From contig WTPW01000705.1 of the NCBI GenBank assembly GCA_009809945.1, forward strand, positions 18,992-82,991: DNA of 64,000 nt, in the 5' to 3' direction. Below the pieces are notes generated by a model. The model did no database searches, had not been told where the DNA came from, and worked only from the letters and a program-made list of their open reading frames with translations. This stretch comes from Gigaspora margarita. Its lineage: Eukaryota > Glomeromycota > Glomeromycetes > Diversisporales > Gigasporaceae. Both the position numbers and the translations under genes were made by a program. Below are positions 46,443-56,710 of this stretch, in pieces. Position 1 is the stretch's first letter. The number at the start of each line of letters is the position of its first letter.

Positions 46443-46683
46443 GCATTATTTCAAAATTATTTATACTATTTTTAAGAGCCGCAATTTTTAAAATAATACC
46501 ATGCCTGAATTTATAGTATATTTTTAAAAGTTGCAAAAAGTCAATTTATTTTTTAAAAAAAAAATGTTAAAAAAATTGTAATAGATTATTTATAATAATT
46601 GTATACAAGTAGAAAAAATATAATGAAGTTCAAATATATATAAGAAAAACTAATAATTATCCAAATAAAAAACTTTTTTGCAA

Positions 46684-47910
46684 GGGTGTGATGACTTAGG
46701 AAAGTTGTTAAATTGTTATCCCCAAGAGCAGATCTAGTGTTCAAATCCTACTAGTGATGCTTTAAAAAATGGATCTGTGGTATGATAACCATTGTCTCAT
46801 CAATCAGTTGGATATATTACTTCTAATCCTTGGTTACTATCTAGAATGGAAGCTTTCAGGCATATTTGTGTATCATTATATTAACAAATCCAAGGAACCA
46901 GAGAAATAGAAACCCATTTGGCAAGTTTTGAATAAGGAGATAGCAAAGATCTTTGACAGTGCTACCAAAACTAGAGAATCAAAAACGGAAGCTAGCATAT
47001 CAAATGAAAAAAGACCCTTAGGGATGAGGTTCACCAACCTGGCCACTAGAGTCGCACCAGAGAATAAGAACCTATGTTATAAAAGTAGGTACCAAGAGAA
47101 GAAAGAATCATAGTAGCACCTAATACCAAATGAATTGACCCTTTTGAGCTAACTGGTTTGGAAGTTTGAAAAGCTAGTATAAGGGCCAGTAGGACAGTAG
47201 AGGTGGGTAGGGTTCCACAATTCAATTTGATTTGATTCAATCAAATATTCGATCTCAAATCAAATTCAAATACAGAAATTTCAAATCAAATCAAATTCAA
47301 ATTGACAAAATATTTGATTCGATTCAAAAATATTTAATAAAAATTACAAATAAATTTGATTTGATTTGATTTGATTTGATCAAATCAAATTTAAATCAAG
47401 AGCTTATTCGATTTGATCAAATTCAAATATGCCTAATATTCGATTTGATTTGACTTTGAGGAACCCTAGAGGTGGGTACTGAGATTAGAGCGAACCTTAC
47501 AAGAACAAAAAGTAGGTATTGGTAAAAGGACAGGGGTAATCTTGTCTTGCAAGTATTGGCCTTGGCCATAGCAACAATTACTGAAGTGTAGGTAATACCT
47601 GTGTGAAACAGAGAATGCTCTACTAAGTTTCCTGTAAGTATAAATTAGTTCTAAGGAATATGGCAGTAAATAATAAAGGTAAAACTAGTAAACCAGTTGA
47701 GATTGGTCAAGGAGCAGAAGATCAAAGAGTTTAAATTGGCAATTCCTGTAGTTGGGTTGCAAGTATGGTATCTAGTATGAAACCTTTGGGCGGACCACTT
47801 AAATTAAATATCAAAAGTGTACATATGGCTATTGTACTCTCATCCAAGTATAATTTCTAATGCATAAACTGAATAAATCTAGACCTAGAGCAGGCACTTT
47901 GAAATCAAAA
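46684..47910 (+). mobile_element. SINE-1, full-length copy 3 with tRNA-like head
   Basis: Begins GGGTGTGATGACTTAGG with a tRNA-like head: box A-like TGATGACTTAGG at 46688-46700 and box B GTTCAAATCC at 46739-46748. The body includes CTGGTTTGGAAGTTTG and GGTAATACCTGTGTG, then ACTGAATAAATC (AATAAA signal), CTTTGAAATC and poly(A). Target duplication AAAAAACTTTTTTGCAA (46667-46683) and AAAAAACTTCTTTGCAA (47911-47927). Without MITE B (47208-47468) the element is about 0.96 kb, long for a SINE. It encodes no recognisable protein, so it must depend on a LINE. Confidence 0.87.
47208..47468. mobile_element. hAT-type MITE B, copy 3, TSD GAGGTGGG
   Basis: 261 bp, TAGGGTTCC...GGAACCCTA, perfect 8-bp duplication GAGGTGGG at 47200-47207 and 47469-47476. 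The empty site is present in the SINE copy near 27390 (TAGAGATGGGTACT). Confidence 0.94.
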
Positions 47911-48259
47911 AAAAAACTTCTTTGCAAAAAAAAATTAAATTCAGAGCTTAAAAAGCAAATACAAATTTAATGGTTCAAAGTATTTGTAAATAGAAACAAA
48001 AAAATTATCAAGTAGTTATAACAATTAAGTTTTTATTACAAAAATTTTAATATCTGTATAGATAGTAGAAAAAAGCAAATATAAGTTGGTTATAATAAGT
48101 ATATATAAATAAAAAGTATATAAAAAGAGAAATAAAACTTAGTAGCATAGATTTAAAAAATAAAGACTAATTGTTAAAAGTATAACTATCTTTTTTAGTT
48201 GGTTATAACAGTTTAGCATAAGGTTAAGTACAAAAAAATAAAAAGATAATATAGGGTTT

Positions 48260-48484
48260 TTGCTAGAAAAACTATAGTTAGAGACTATTTAGATTTTGAC
48301 AATAAAATTTGAAATTGCTAGCTATCTATTAATCCAATTTGAATAAACTTTTTTTTACTTTATAAAACTATTTAAGCTTTATAAAGTAAAAAAAAAGTTT
48401 ATTCAAATTGGATTAATAGATAGTTAGCAATTCAAATTTTATTGTCAAAATCTAAATAGTTTCTAACTGTGGTTTTCCTAGCAA
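48260..48484. mobile_element. 225-bp near-perfect hairpin element
   Basis: Arms 48260-48358 and 48378-48484 are nearly exact reverse complements (TTGCTAGAAAAACTATAGTT; TTGACAATAAAATTTGAA), with a loop that is itself a small palindrome (CTTTATAAAACTATTTAAGC). Single copy; no target duplication assigned. Confidence 0.75.
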
Positions 48485-48554
48485 AGACTATATATATTAT
48501 AAATTATATCAAAAATATAATAAAGATCAATAGATGGCCACAACTAATATATAA

Positions 48555-48798
48555 GGGTAAGTCAGTAGAAAAGGAACAAATTTTTTCTAAATAAAAGTTT
48601 TCTTGACTTTAAACTTAAATATCTTAACAACTATCTTAATAAATTTAATAATTTTTTTTTATTTTAATTCTATATAATTTCAAGATTAAAATAAAAAATT
48701 TTTTAGCAAGTTTGATTAAATAGTTGTTAAGATATTTGAATTTAAAAATTAAAAAAATTTTACTAAAAATGATTTGTCCCTTTTCTACTGACTTACCC
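48555..48798. mobile_element. Foldback MITE N, copy 1
   Basis: About 244 bp, ends GGGTAAGTCAGTAGAAAAGG and CTACTGACTTACCC. It is very close to 49837-50082 in sequence and orientation. Confidence 0.82.
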
Positions 48799-48937
48799 CC
48801 ATATGCATAAAATAGATATATACAAGCATTTAGCTAAAAAAAGTAATAATTATAAACAAAAAAATTACTAAATTAGATTAAAATAAAATTAAAATATTTG
48901 ATAAAGTTTTATTTTAAATAAAGGCTTGTTGTATTAT

Positions 48938-49681
48938 ATAAATATTTTTTTTTCTATTTTAAAAGCAACATTTGTGCTTAATAAATTTTATTTATATGTT
49001 TGTTAATTGGTATCTAAATACCAAAATATTATATTTGTATATCAATGAAACTACAATTAGCCACATGTACAACTTTAATCATTGTCTATTTAAGGTTTTG
49101 CCCAAAGGTTACCTACTAATTGTTATATCTAAAACCCACTTGTGGGTTCCCTTATTCTACTAATTGTTATATCTAAAACCCACTTGTGGGTTCTCTTATT
49201 AAAGTCTCTAATTTTCAAACTTCTGTAGCACTAGACATATATTAATTATCTTCTGGTCTAGGCCTATTCTTATACTAAAGCTCTGGATATAGCTCTAATA
49301 TATATTCTACTATTCTAGATCAAATCCAATTTCTTATTCAGAAAGGATTTTTTGCACTATGCCCTTATAAAGGTTTGTCAACTCTGGTACTGACCTTTTT
49401 TTAGTAATGCCATTAGAGATCTTTACTATCTTCTTACTCAGGACTTGCCAAATGGATTTCTGCTAACTTTGGTTTTTTGGATTTTTGTGTCACAAGTATA
49501 TATATACCCAAAAGCTTCTATTTAAAATAGTTAACCAGGATTACAAGTTATATATCCAACTGATCAATGAGCTATAGTTACTATAATACAGGTTTATTTT
49601 CAAAACATCACTAATAGGATTTGAATCTTCAACCTACTGTTTAGAAATGACAACCTGTTAATTTCTCTAAATTGCCATACT
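48938..49681 (-). mobile_element. SINE-1, copy 4, full-length and older
   Basis: Reverse-strand copy. Head GTATGGCAATTTAGAG with box B ATTCAAATCC (complement at 49618-49627); body shares TCAGTTGGATATAT, CCATTTGGCAAGT, CCTTTGGGC and TGTACATGTGGCTA; A-tail at the left as T run near 48948. Target duplication CTTGTTGTATTATA (48924-48937) and CTAGTTGTATTATA (49682-49695). A 44-bp tandem pair at 49113-49200 (ACCCACTTGTGGGTTC) is specific to this copy. Confidence 0.82.
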
Positions 49682-49836
49682 CTAGTTGTATTATATTTTT
49701 AGATTAATGAGTATCCATAAGCTGTACTAAAATTTAGTACAAAAAGCTTAATTTAGTATAGTTGAAAAACTAAAATTTAGAAAAAATTTTATTATTAACC
49801 TTATATCAAATTTTTATAATAGATAAATATATATCT

Positions 49837-50082
49837 GGGGATAAGTTAATAGAAAAGAGACAAATTTTTTCTAAATAAAAGTTTTTTTATTTTAAACTTA
49901 TATATCTTAACAACTATCTTAATAAATTTAATAAATTTTTTTTTATTTTAATCCTATATAATTTCAAGATTAAAATAAAATTTTTTTTAGCAAATTTGAT
50001 TAAATAGTTTTTAAAATATTTAAATTTAAAAATTAAAAAAATTTTACTAAAAATGATTTGTCCCTTTTCTACTGACTTACCC
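49837..50082. mobile_element. Foldback MITE N, copy 2
   Basis: About 246 bp, ends GGGGATAAGTTAATAGAAAA and TTCTACTGACTTACCC; flanked by TATCT on both sides, a possible target duplication. Confidence 0.78.
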
Positions 50083-50200
50083 TATCTATTTAATCTACTT
50101 GTAATTTTAAAAGTATATTTTTTTAATAAAAGTTATATTTATTAACTTAGAAATAAATTTAAAAATAAAAAAATTATTAAAAATTATTATTAGTTATATA

Positions 50201-50949
50201 CAGTCAGACCTCTCTATAATCACAAGTTGGTCGCGCTCTATTTTGGTGATTGTATAGAGGTGTGACTATAAATAAAATACCCTGTTATGGTCACATGACC
50301 AAATGTCAATAAGTAATATATTTGCACATATTTGAAATACTATTAAAAAATTTAAAATGTTTAATAGTGAAAAACTTTTGATCCAGTAGCCCAATTTGGA
50401 AAAATGTGTTTGACTCAATGAGACAATTTTAAAGAGTCTGAAATCATCAAAATTTAGCTACAAAATGCTAATATCATTAAGGATTTTTTATTTAGATGTT
50501 AAATTTAATCAATTCTTAAATATGTGAAGTGACACAATTCCTTAACGATCACAGGAGCCTGTGATTGGATTTTAGCGATCTTAGACTCATTAGAATCGTC
50601 TCATCGAAATGGACATTTTGGTAGTTGTTTCATCCAAATCGGACCACTGTATCAAAAGTTATTTGTTGTCAAACCTTTAAGAATTTTTAATAGAATATTT
50701 TAAATAAACATGAATATGAATATTGGCCAATCAGATGTTATAATCTATATTTAGTCAAAATTTGTGATTATAACAAGGGTTATTTATTAATAAAATTGAT
50801 AAAAAATCAAAATTTTTTTGTGATAGTGATTATAGATGATTTGTGACTATAATGAGGTTTTTTTACTATGTTTTAAGTCCGTCGCACAATATTGGGTGCT
50901 TATATAGAGGTGTGACTATATAGGGTGTGACTATAGAGAGGTCTGACTA
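50201..50949 (+). mobile_element. pogo/Tigger-like TA MITE T1, copy 2
   Basis: 749 bp; same ends as 2316-3057, TA on both sides, and close similarity throughout, including CTTAACGATCACAGGAGCCT and TTATATAGAGGTGTGACTAT. Confidence 0.88.
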
Positions 50950-51159
50950 TACTAATACAAATTTTTACTTATATTAAAAATTTAAAATTTTAAAATTTTA
51001 ATAAAACTATTTTTAATATAAAATATTTAATAAAAATTAATATTTTTTTTATAAAATATTTTTAATATTTTATAATAATTTATAATAAAATTAAATTTTT
51101 AAACTAAAAATTTTTATTAAAAAATTTAGTTCATTTTTTAAAGTTTCAAATTAATTTAT

Positions 51160-53696
51160 AATTATAAAAATATTTTTGGCAATTTTTTATATACTTCAAT
51201 TTCATATAACCTTGTGCACCTCAATCCAAATCAACTAATAAAATCATTTAGCTTATTTTTTGCAGATTATTTTAATTTTTAAAAAATATTTTTAACTTTA
51301 ATCAAATATATCTTGAAACCCACTGGACCAAATTTGATTAACTTTTTTTTTTAAATTCTATAGCAATTTATAATTAACAGTTAGACAGAATGTCACACTC
51401 AGTATTTTGTTATATATAAAATTATAAAAAAAACATATAAAATTACTATAAACTTTGAAGCCAAGATTCTTTTCAACCTACATATTAATTTAAAATTAAA
51501 TTTTGCGATTATGTAGAGCTCAAAAAGGAGAATAAACTTACCTTTTCTGCCAAGTTACAATTCCACCAATTTTGCACAAAACGAGAATATAACTTTGTCA
51601 AAAAAACAAATATTTTTCGATTTTAAGATCATGAGTATATGTAAAATCATGCTCTGAACAACTTAGGCGACAGAAGTAGGTTACCTTGTAAGAAAAATGG
51701 GTCATCTATGTACTAAAGTTAAAATTTTTGGGTTTTCAATATAAACCCTCTTTTTTTGTCAAGATAACCTGCTTTGGGCTTCTAAGTAAACTTGTTCAGC
51801 AGGTAATTCTACTTGTATCAAGGTCAAAACGTGCTTTTTTGGACCTTTTACTAAGTGAAAAACGGGGTTAAAGTTAGAAAAAAAATTTTTTTCTAACTTT
51901 AACCCCGTTTTTTACTTAGTAAAAGGTCTGAGAAAGCGCGTTTTGACCTTGATACGAGTAGAATTACCTGCTGAACAAGTTTACTTAGAAGCCCAAAGCA
52001 GGTTATCTTGACAAAAAAAGGGTTTTATATTGAAACCCCTAAAATTTTAACTTTAGTACATAGATGACCCATTTTTCTTACAAGGTAACCTACTTCCGTC
52101 GCCTAAGTAAAGTTGTTCAGGGCATGATTTTACATATACTCATGATCTTAAAATCGAAAAATATTTGTTTTTTTTTGACAAAGTTATATTCTCGTTTTGT
52201 GCAAAATTGGTGGAATTGTAATTTGGCAGAAAAGGTAAGTTTATTCTCCTTTTTGAGCTCTACATAATCGCAAAATTTAATTTTAAATTAATATGTAGGT
52301 TGAAAAGAATCTTGGCTTCAAAGTTTATAGTAATTTTATATATTTTTTTTTATAATTTTATATATAACAAAATACTGAGTATGACATTCTGTCTGACTAT
52401 TAAAATAAAAAAAGTTAAGCAAAATTGGTCAAATAGCTCTTTTATCAAATTTTGAAGCAAATTGTTATAGCTTATATTTGATAAATATTTAGAATTTTAC
52501 AAAACCTTTAATCGAAAATATTTTGAAACCTATTTGACCAAATTCAATTATTTTTTTCTTTGAATTCTATAGCTTTTTATAATTAAAATAAAAAAAATAT
52601 GATTGAATTTTTCTAGATGGGTGCCAAGATATCTTCAATTAAATTTTATAAACAATTTTTGCTATAGTTTATTTTAATAAATGTTTAGAATTTTATAAAA
52701 TCTTTGATTGAAGATATCTTAAAATCTACTAGACCAAATTTGATCAGCTTTTTTTTTTGAATTCTATAGCATTTTATAATTAAAATAAAAAAAGTTGATC
52801 AAATTTGGCTAGATGAGTGCCAAGATATCTTCGATCAAAGTTTGAAAAGAATTTTTGAAATAGCTTATATTTGTAAACATTTAAAATTTTACAAAATACT
52901 TTAATCAAATATATTTTGCACTCACTTGACAAATTCGATCAACTTTTTTTTTATTTTAATTATAGAAAGCTGTAAAATTTAAAGAAAAAAGTTGATAAAT
53001 CTGATCAGATAAGTGCCAAGATATATTTGATCTAAGTTTTTTTTATAAAATTTTAAACATCTATCAAATATAAGCTGTAACAAAAATTGTTTTCAAATTT
53101 TGATTGAAAATATCTTGGTCCACCTGGCCAAAATCTATCAACTTTTTTTTATTTTAATTATAAAAAGTGTAAAGTTTAAAGAAAAAAAAAGATGATCAAA
53201 TTTGGTCAAATGAGTACCAAAATGTCTTCGATCAAAAATTTTGTAAAATTTTAAATGTTATTAAATATAAGGGGACTTCCAAAAATTACATAATTTTTTA
53301 GTGGGTGGGTAGGGTCCCGAAAATATAAATATTAGGTTACAATTATAATTCCGGACAAATTTTTATAATTCTGGCCAAAGTATAAATTATAAAATTATTA
53401 ATAACTATTGCTCTACTGGGCCAATTTAGATGATTCAACTACCAAAATGTTTCGTTTCACTTAGACAATTCTAACAAGCCCAAAATTGTAAAATCTAATC
53501 ACAGAGTCCCAAGATGTTCAACTTTGTATAATTTAAATAGTGATCTTTTAGAATCACTAAGTAAATTGTTTTAATATTGAATAACTTTTGATCGACTGAC
53601 TGTTTTGGATGATTTAACTACCAAAATGTTCGTCTCAATGAAACAATTTTAAATAGCCCAAAATTGCTAAATTCTAATTACAGGATTTCAAGTTGA
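51160..53696 (+). mobile_element. Palindromic-unit element J, copy 2, expanded
   Basis: Collinear with 20755-21704 at both ends (TTTTATATACTTCAATTTCA at left; two GTCTCA-type modules at 53430-53680 at right), but the central palindromic unit (AAACCCACTGGACCAAATTT against inverse copies) is repeated at least five times between 51290 and 53270. A 1-kb TTAA palindrome interrupts one unit at 51378. Confidence 0.68.
51378..52399. mobile_element. 1022-bp near-perfect palindrome inserted at TTAA
   Basis: Two arms of about 510 bp, reverse complements with few differences and practically no loop (centre near 51885). Ends CAGTTAGACAGAATGTCA and TGACATTCTGTCTGACTA, flanked by TTAA at 51374-51377 and 52400-52403. 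Related uninterrupted units (such as 52775-52790, TTATAATTAAAATAAAA) show the empty site, confirming a TTAA duplication as in piggyBac-type insertion (inference). Open frames in the arms are mirror artefacts. Confidence 0.88.
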
Positions 53697-53790
53697 ATTT
53701 GATTTAATTTGAAATTTCTGTATTTGAATTTGATTTGAGATTGAATATTTGATCAAATCAAATTGAATCGAATCAAATTGCGAAACTCTA
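53692..53790 (-). mobile_element. hAT-type MITE B, partial copy 5
   Basis: AATTTGATTTAATTTGAA interior and a degraded end CGAAACTCTA. Adjoins element J just as the partial copy at 21705 does, so both J copies may carry the same ancient insertion. Confidence 0.55.
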
Positions 53791-54221
53791 GTACTGTTAT
53801 TATAAGATTCTGGGTTTTGTCATTCTAGTACAATTGTTTATAGAATATAAAGATTTTGGGCTTTTGTCATTTTAGTACTATCACTTATAAATACAAAGAA
53901 TATAAGCTTTCATCATTTTAGTATTGTTGGTGATTTCAAACTTTCACTATTTCTGTACTATTATTTATAGAAGTTTTAGGTTTTCATTAGTGATTTTAGG
54001 CTTCACCGGTTAATGGATCTTTGGACTAATTCTTTTCTAGAAATAGTTTTGCTTAAACACCTAGTAGATTGCTTTGGTACCTTTGTTAGACCCTTTATAA
54101 ATATAATTCATCGTTTGTCTTAGTGTTGTAAGATTAGTAGTTTTTCTTTGTTTGTTTGTTTTTTTGTTTGTTTCATTTTTTTTTTGAACTAATTTTTTTT
54201 ATTTTCTAGATTTAGTTTCAT
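53791..54221. other. Degenerate tandem tract then T-rich spacer
   Basis: 53790-53990 repeats TAGTAC...TTTATAGA...TTTTGTCATTTTAG words at 37-48-bp spacing. The rest is T/G-rich without a gene. Confidence 0.5.
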
Positions 54222-55103
54222 ATCCCTTAATTTGTTATGCAGGCAAATTTGCTTGCATAAATTTTAAATTTTTAAATTTTTTAAATAAAACTTTAAATAT
54301 TAATTTTAGCTATATACTTTCTAAATAAAAAATATAATATTAGTTCTGTTTTATCAACTTTATTATAAAAATTTTTTAAAATTATTAAAAANNTTNGNNN
54401 NANNAAANNTTNAANNTTTTNNTTTNANANNTTTNNNNNNNNANTTTTTCTTTAGGTTTTTTCAAATTTTATATATCTCCATCTATAAAAAATTTTTTAC
54501 TTCTAATACAAGTCTTAATTTTTACAAGTAAATTACTTAAAGTGCAATAATAAAAGTTGTAATCATTTATATAAACTACAATATTGTATTAGGAACTATA
54601 TTTTTAAAACCAATATTTAAAGAATTTGTCTAAATATTGTAAATTATTTTTTTGGTTAAAAAGCTTCTTTAAAATCCAATATTTTTAGTTATAAGCAACA
54701 CAAACTTTTTGTCTTATAATATAAAATTAAATAATTAAAAAATATAATTCTTATTTTCAAATATTAGACCATACAAAATTAATCAATTGGTTTTTATAAC
54801 CCACCTATGTCAAAATTTGAAAAATTCTATAAAATTTTTTTTATATATTTTAATAACCAGGTGAAAATTAAAAAAAATTTTTTACAATTTTATAAAATTT
54901 AATATATAAAATTAAAAAAAAAAGCTGGCCGGCCGGGTCAAATAAAAAGTTTCATGTTATGAAAACCAAGCAATTAAATTTGTATGGCCTTATTATACCA
55001 AATTTTATTTAAATATTTTAAATGATTAAAAAAGTAGATCAGAGGTATATTTATAGTAATTATGCAGGTAAATTTGTCTGCAAATCTTTACAAACTAAGG
55101 GAT
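54222..55103 (+). mobile_element. Palindrome-ended element P, copy A
   Basis: Outer ends ATCCCTTAATTTGTTATGC and AAACTAAGGGAT; just inside lie 20-bp palindromes ATGCAGGCAAATTTGCTTGC and TGCAGGTAAATTTGTCTGCA. Nearly identical over 500 bp to 59869-60515 in reverse. Ambiguous bases cluster at 54392-54444. A MITE sits inside at 54766-54989. Confidence 0.78.
54766..54989. mobile_element. TA MITE with GCCATACAAATTTAATTG ends, nested
   Basis: About 224 bp, inverted ends ACCATACAAAATTAATCAAT and relatives, with a GC-rich centre GCTGGCCGGCCGGG. Absent from the sister element P at 59960, which shows the empty site. Confidence 0.75.
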
Positions 55104-56381
55104 ATCATTTGTTGTTATTGTTGTGGCTTTTGTTAGTAGGTCTTGCACTTTTAGCATTGTCATTGTCCAAACCTTCAATAATATTATTCTTGGAGCTTGT
55201 TATTGATATGTTGTGTTTAAATAGCTTGGTAATAGTAGTTGTAGTATGTGATAGAATAGTGAAAATGTTCATTATATAATAGTTTAAGCTTTAGTATTAG
55301 CGATTGTAGTTGTAGTTAGGTTATGGTTAGAATTAGTTGTTTTTTTTTTTATTTGTAACTGATCATACTATAAAAATTAAAAAAATTGTGTAATTATAAG
55401 ATAGTGTTATAAAAAAATGATTAATAAATTAAAAATATCAGGTAATTATTACAGTATCTTGTTGATTAGTTCTATGGATCTGCAAAAAATTTTTCTCTGC
55501 TAATTGCATATGTGTGCCAAACAATAAAAATTGATTACTATCTAAATCGATAAAAATTGATTACTATCTTAAATTGATAAAAATCAATTACTATCTAAAT
55601 TGATAAAAATTAATTACTATCTAAATCAATAAAAATCGATAGTGGGGATTGTAATCGATATATATTTTAACTATTATACATTGATACTATTTGGCTTGCA
55701 AATTTTGGTGATGTTATTCCTTTACTTCTTGAACTTCAAAATTTTTTTAATTCTGGCTCTTTCTTTAGAAGTGCTTTCTATTTTTCAGTTACTTTCAATT
55801 CGAGTCCTTTTAAAATTTATATTATGCTTTTTTTGCCAATAGAAAAACTTCTGTATTAATATTGCTTTGATAATTTTTTTTTTATTTTTTTTATTAATAT
55901 CTTCTATATAGGTTTTGTAAACTAAATATCAAGTTAAAACTCGTTTAACAGTTAAGCATATTCTTATATTAGATCCTTTACTAGACTAGAGTTTTTAAAC
56001 TTTACTAAGCACTTCATTATTATATGCTCTATATATTTTTGCTTGAATAATTTAATTCATTACATATCTTCAATTAACAAAATAATATTAAAAGCTATAA
56101 ACATTATGTTTGCTTTTTATTTTGCTAGTTTTAATATTGGTTTATGAATTTGGTTATACTTTTTTTTTAAAGATTAGTATTATATTTAATTTATATTTCA
56201 ATCTCAACAAAAGGACTTTGTTGTTTAAATACAATTAAACCCAGTATTGGAAATCTTATGTTTTTATGTTCTCATGAGAACATTACTTTTAATTTGAGAA
56301 ACATTTACAAAAGTTAAGATGTTTTCTATTAAATTTGTTTTAAGAACATTAAGTTTGAAAAATATGGTCTCTATGTAAATA
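55104..56381. other. Mixed AT-rich stretch, tandem repeat at 55523-55642
   Basis: GTT/GTAGTTG-rich at 55100-55340. A 26-27-bp tandem repeat (ATAAAAATTGATTACTATCT) has four to five units at 55523-55642. A plus frame near 55642-55842 is hydrophobic and unassigned; I do not call a gene. Confidence 0.5.
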
Positions 56382-56496
56382 TAGGGTTGTTAATGGAGCA
56401 CTCTAGTCAATAGTAAAACATATAACCCACTCTGGAGCACTCCATAAGCAGGTTATATGTTTTATTAATATCTAAAGTACTCCATTAACAACCCTA
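56382..56496. mobile_element. 115-bp hAT-type MITE, TSD TGTAAATA
   Basis: Ends TAGGGTTGTTAATGGAG and CTCCATTAACAACCCTA, perfect 8-bp duplication TGTAAATA at 56374-56381 and 56497-56504. Very small; the middle repeats CACTC(C/T) and GGTTATATGTTTTA. Confidence 0.93.
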
Positions 56497-56710
56497 TGTA
56501 AATATATAAATAATAAAAATTATTATTATTAAACTAGTAGTTTAAATTATTAAGTTCATAAATATTTAATTATTAATTAGTTAAATAAGAACATATTAGT
56601 TATTTTTGAATAACAAAAAAATTTTGAATAATATAATTCATTGGTTTATCCATTTTCAGTTTTAGTACAATATAGTTGTATAACTGTTTTATTATGTAAG
56701 CTTTGATATA

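Noticed and set aside
51378-52399. Plus-strand frame of about 67 codons starting MTHFSYKV
   Set aside because: It lies in one arm of the palindrome, with no domain and no counterpart kept in the other arm.
55022-55279. 85-codon plus frame starting MIKKVDQRY
   Set aside because: Its first third is the terminal part of element P, including the palindrome; the rest is a hydrophobic low-complexity tail.
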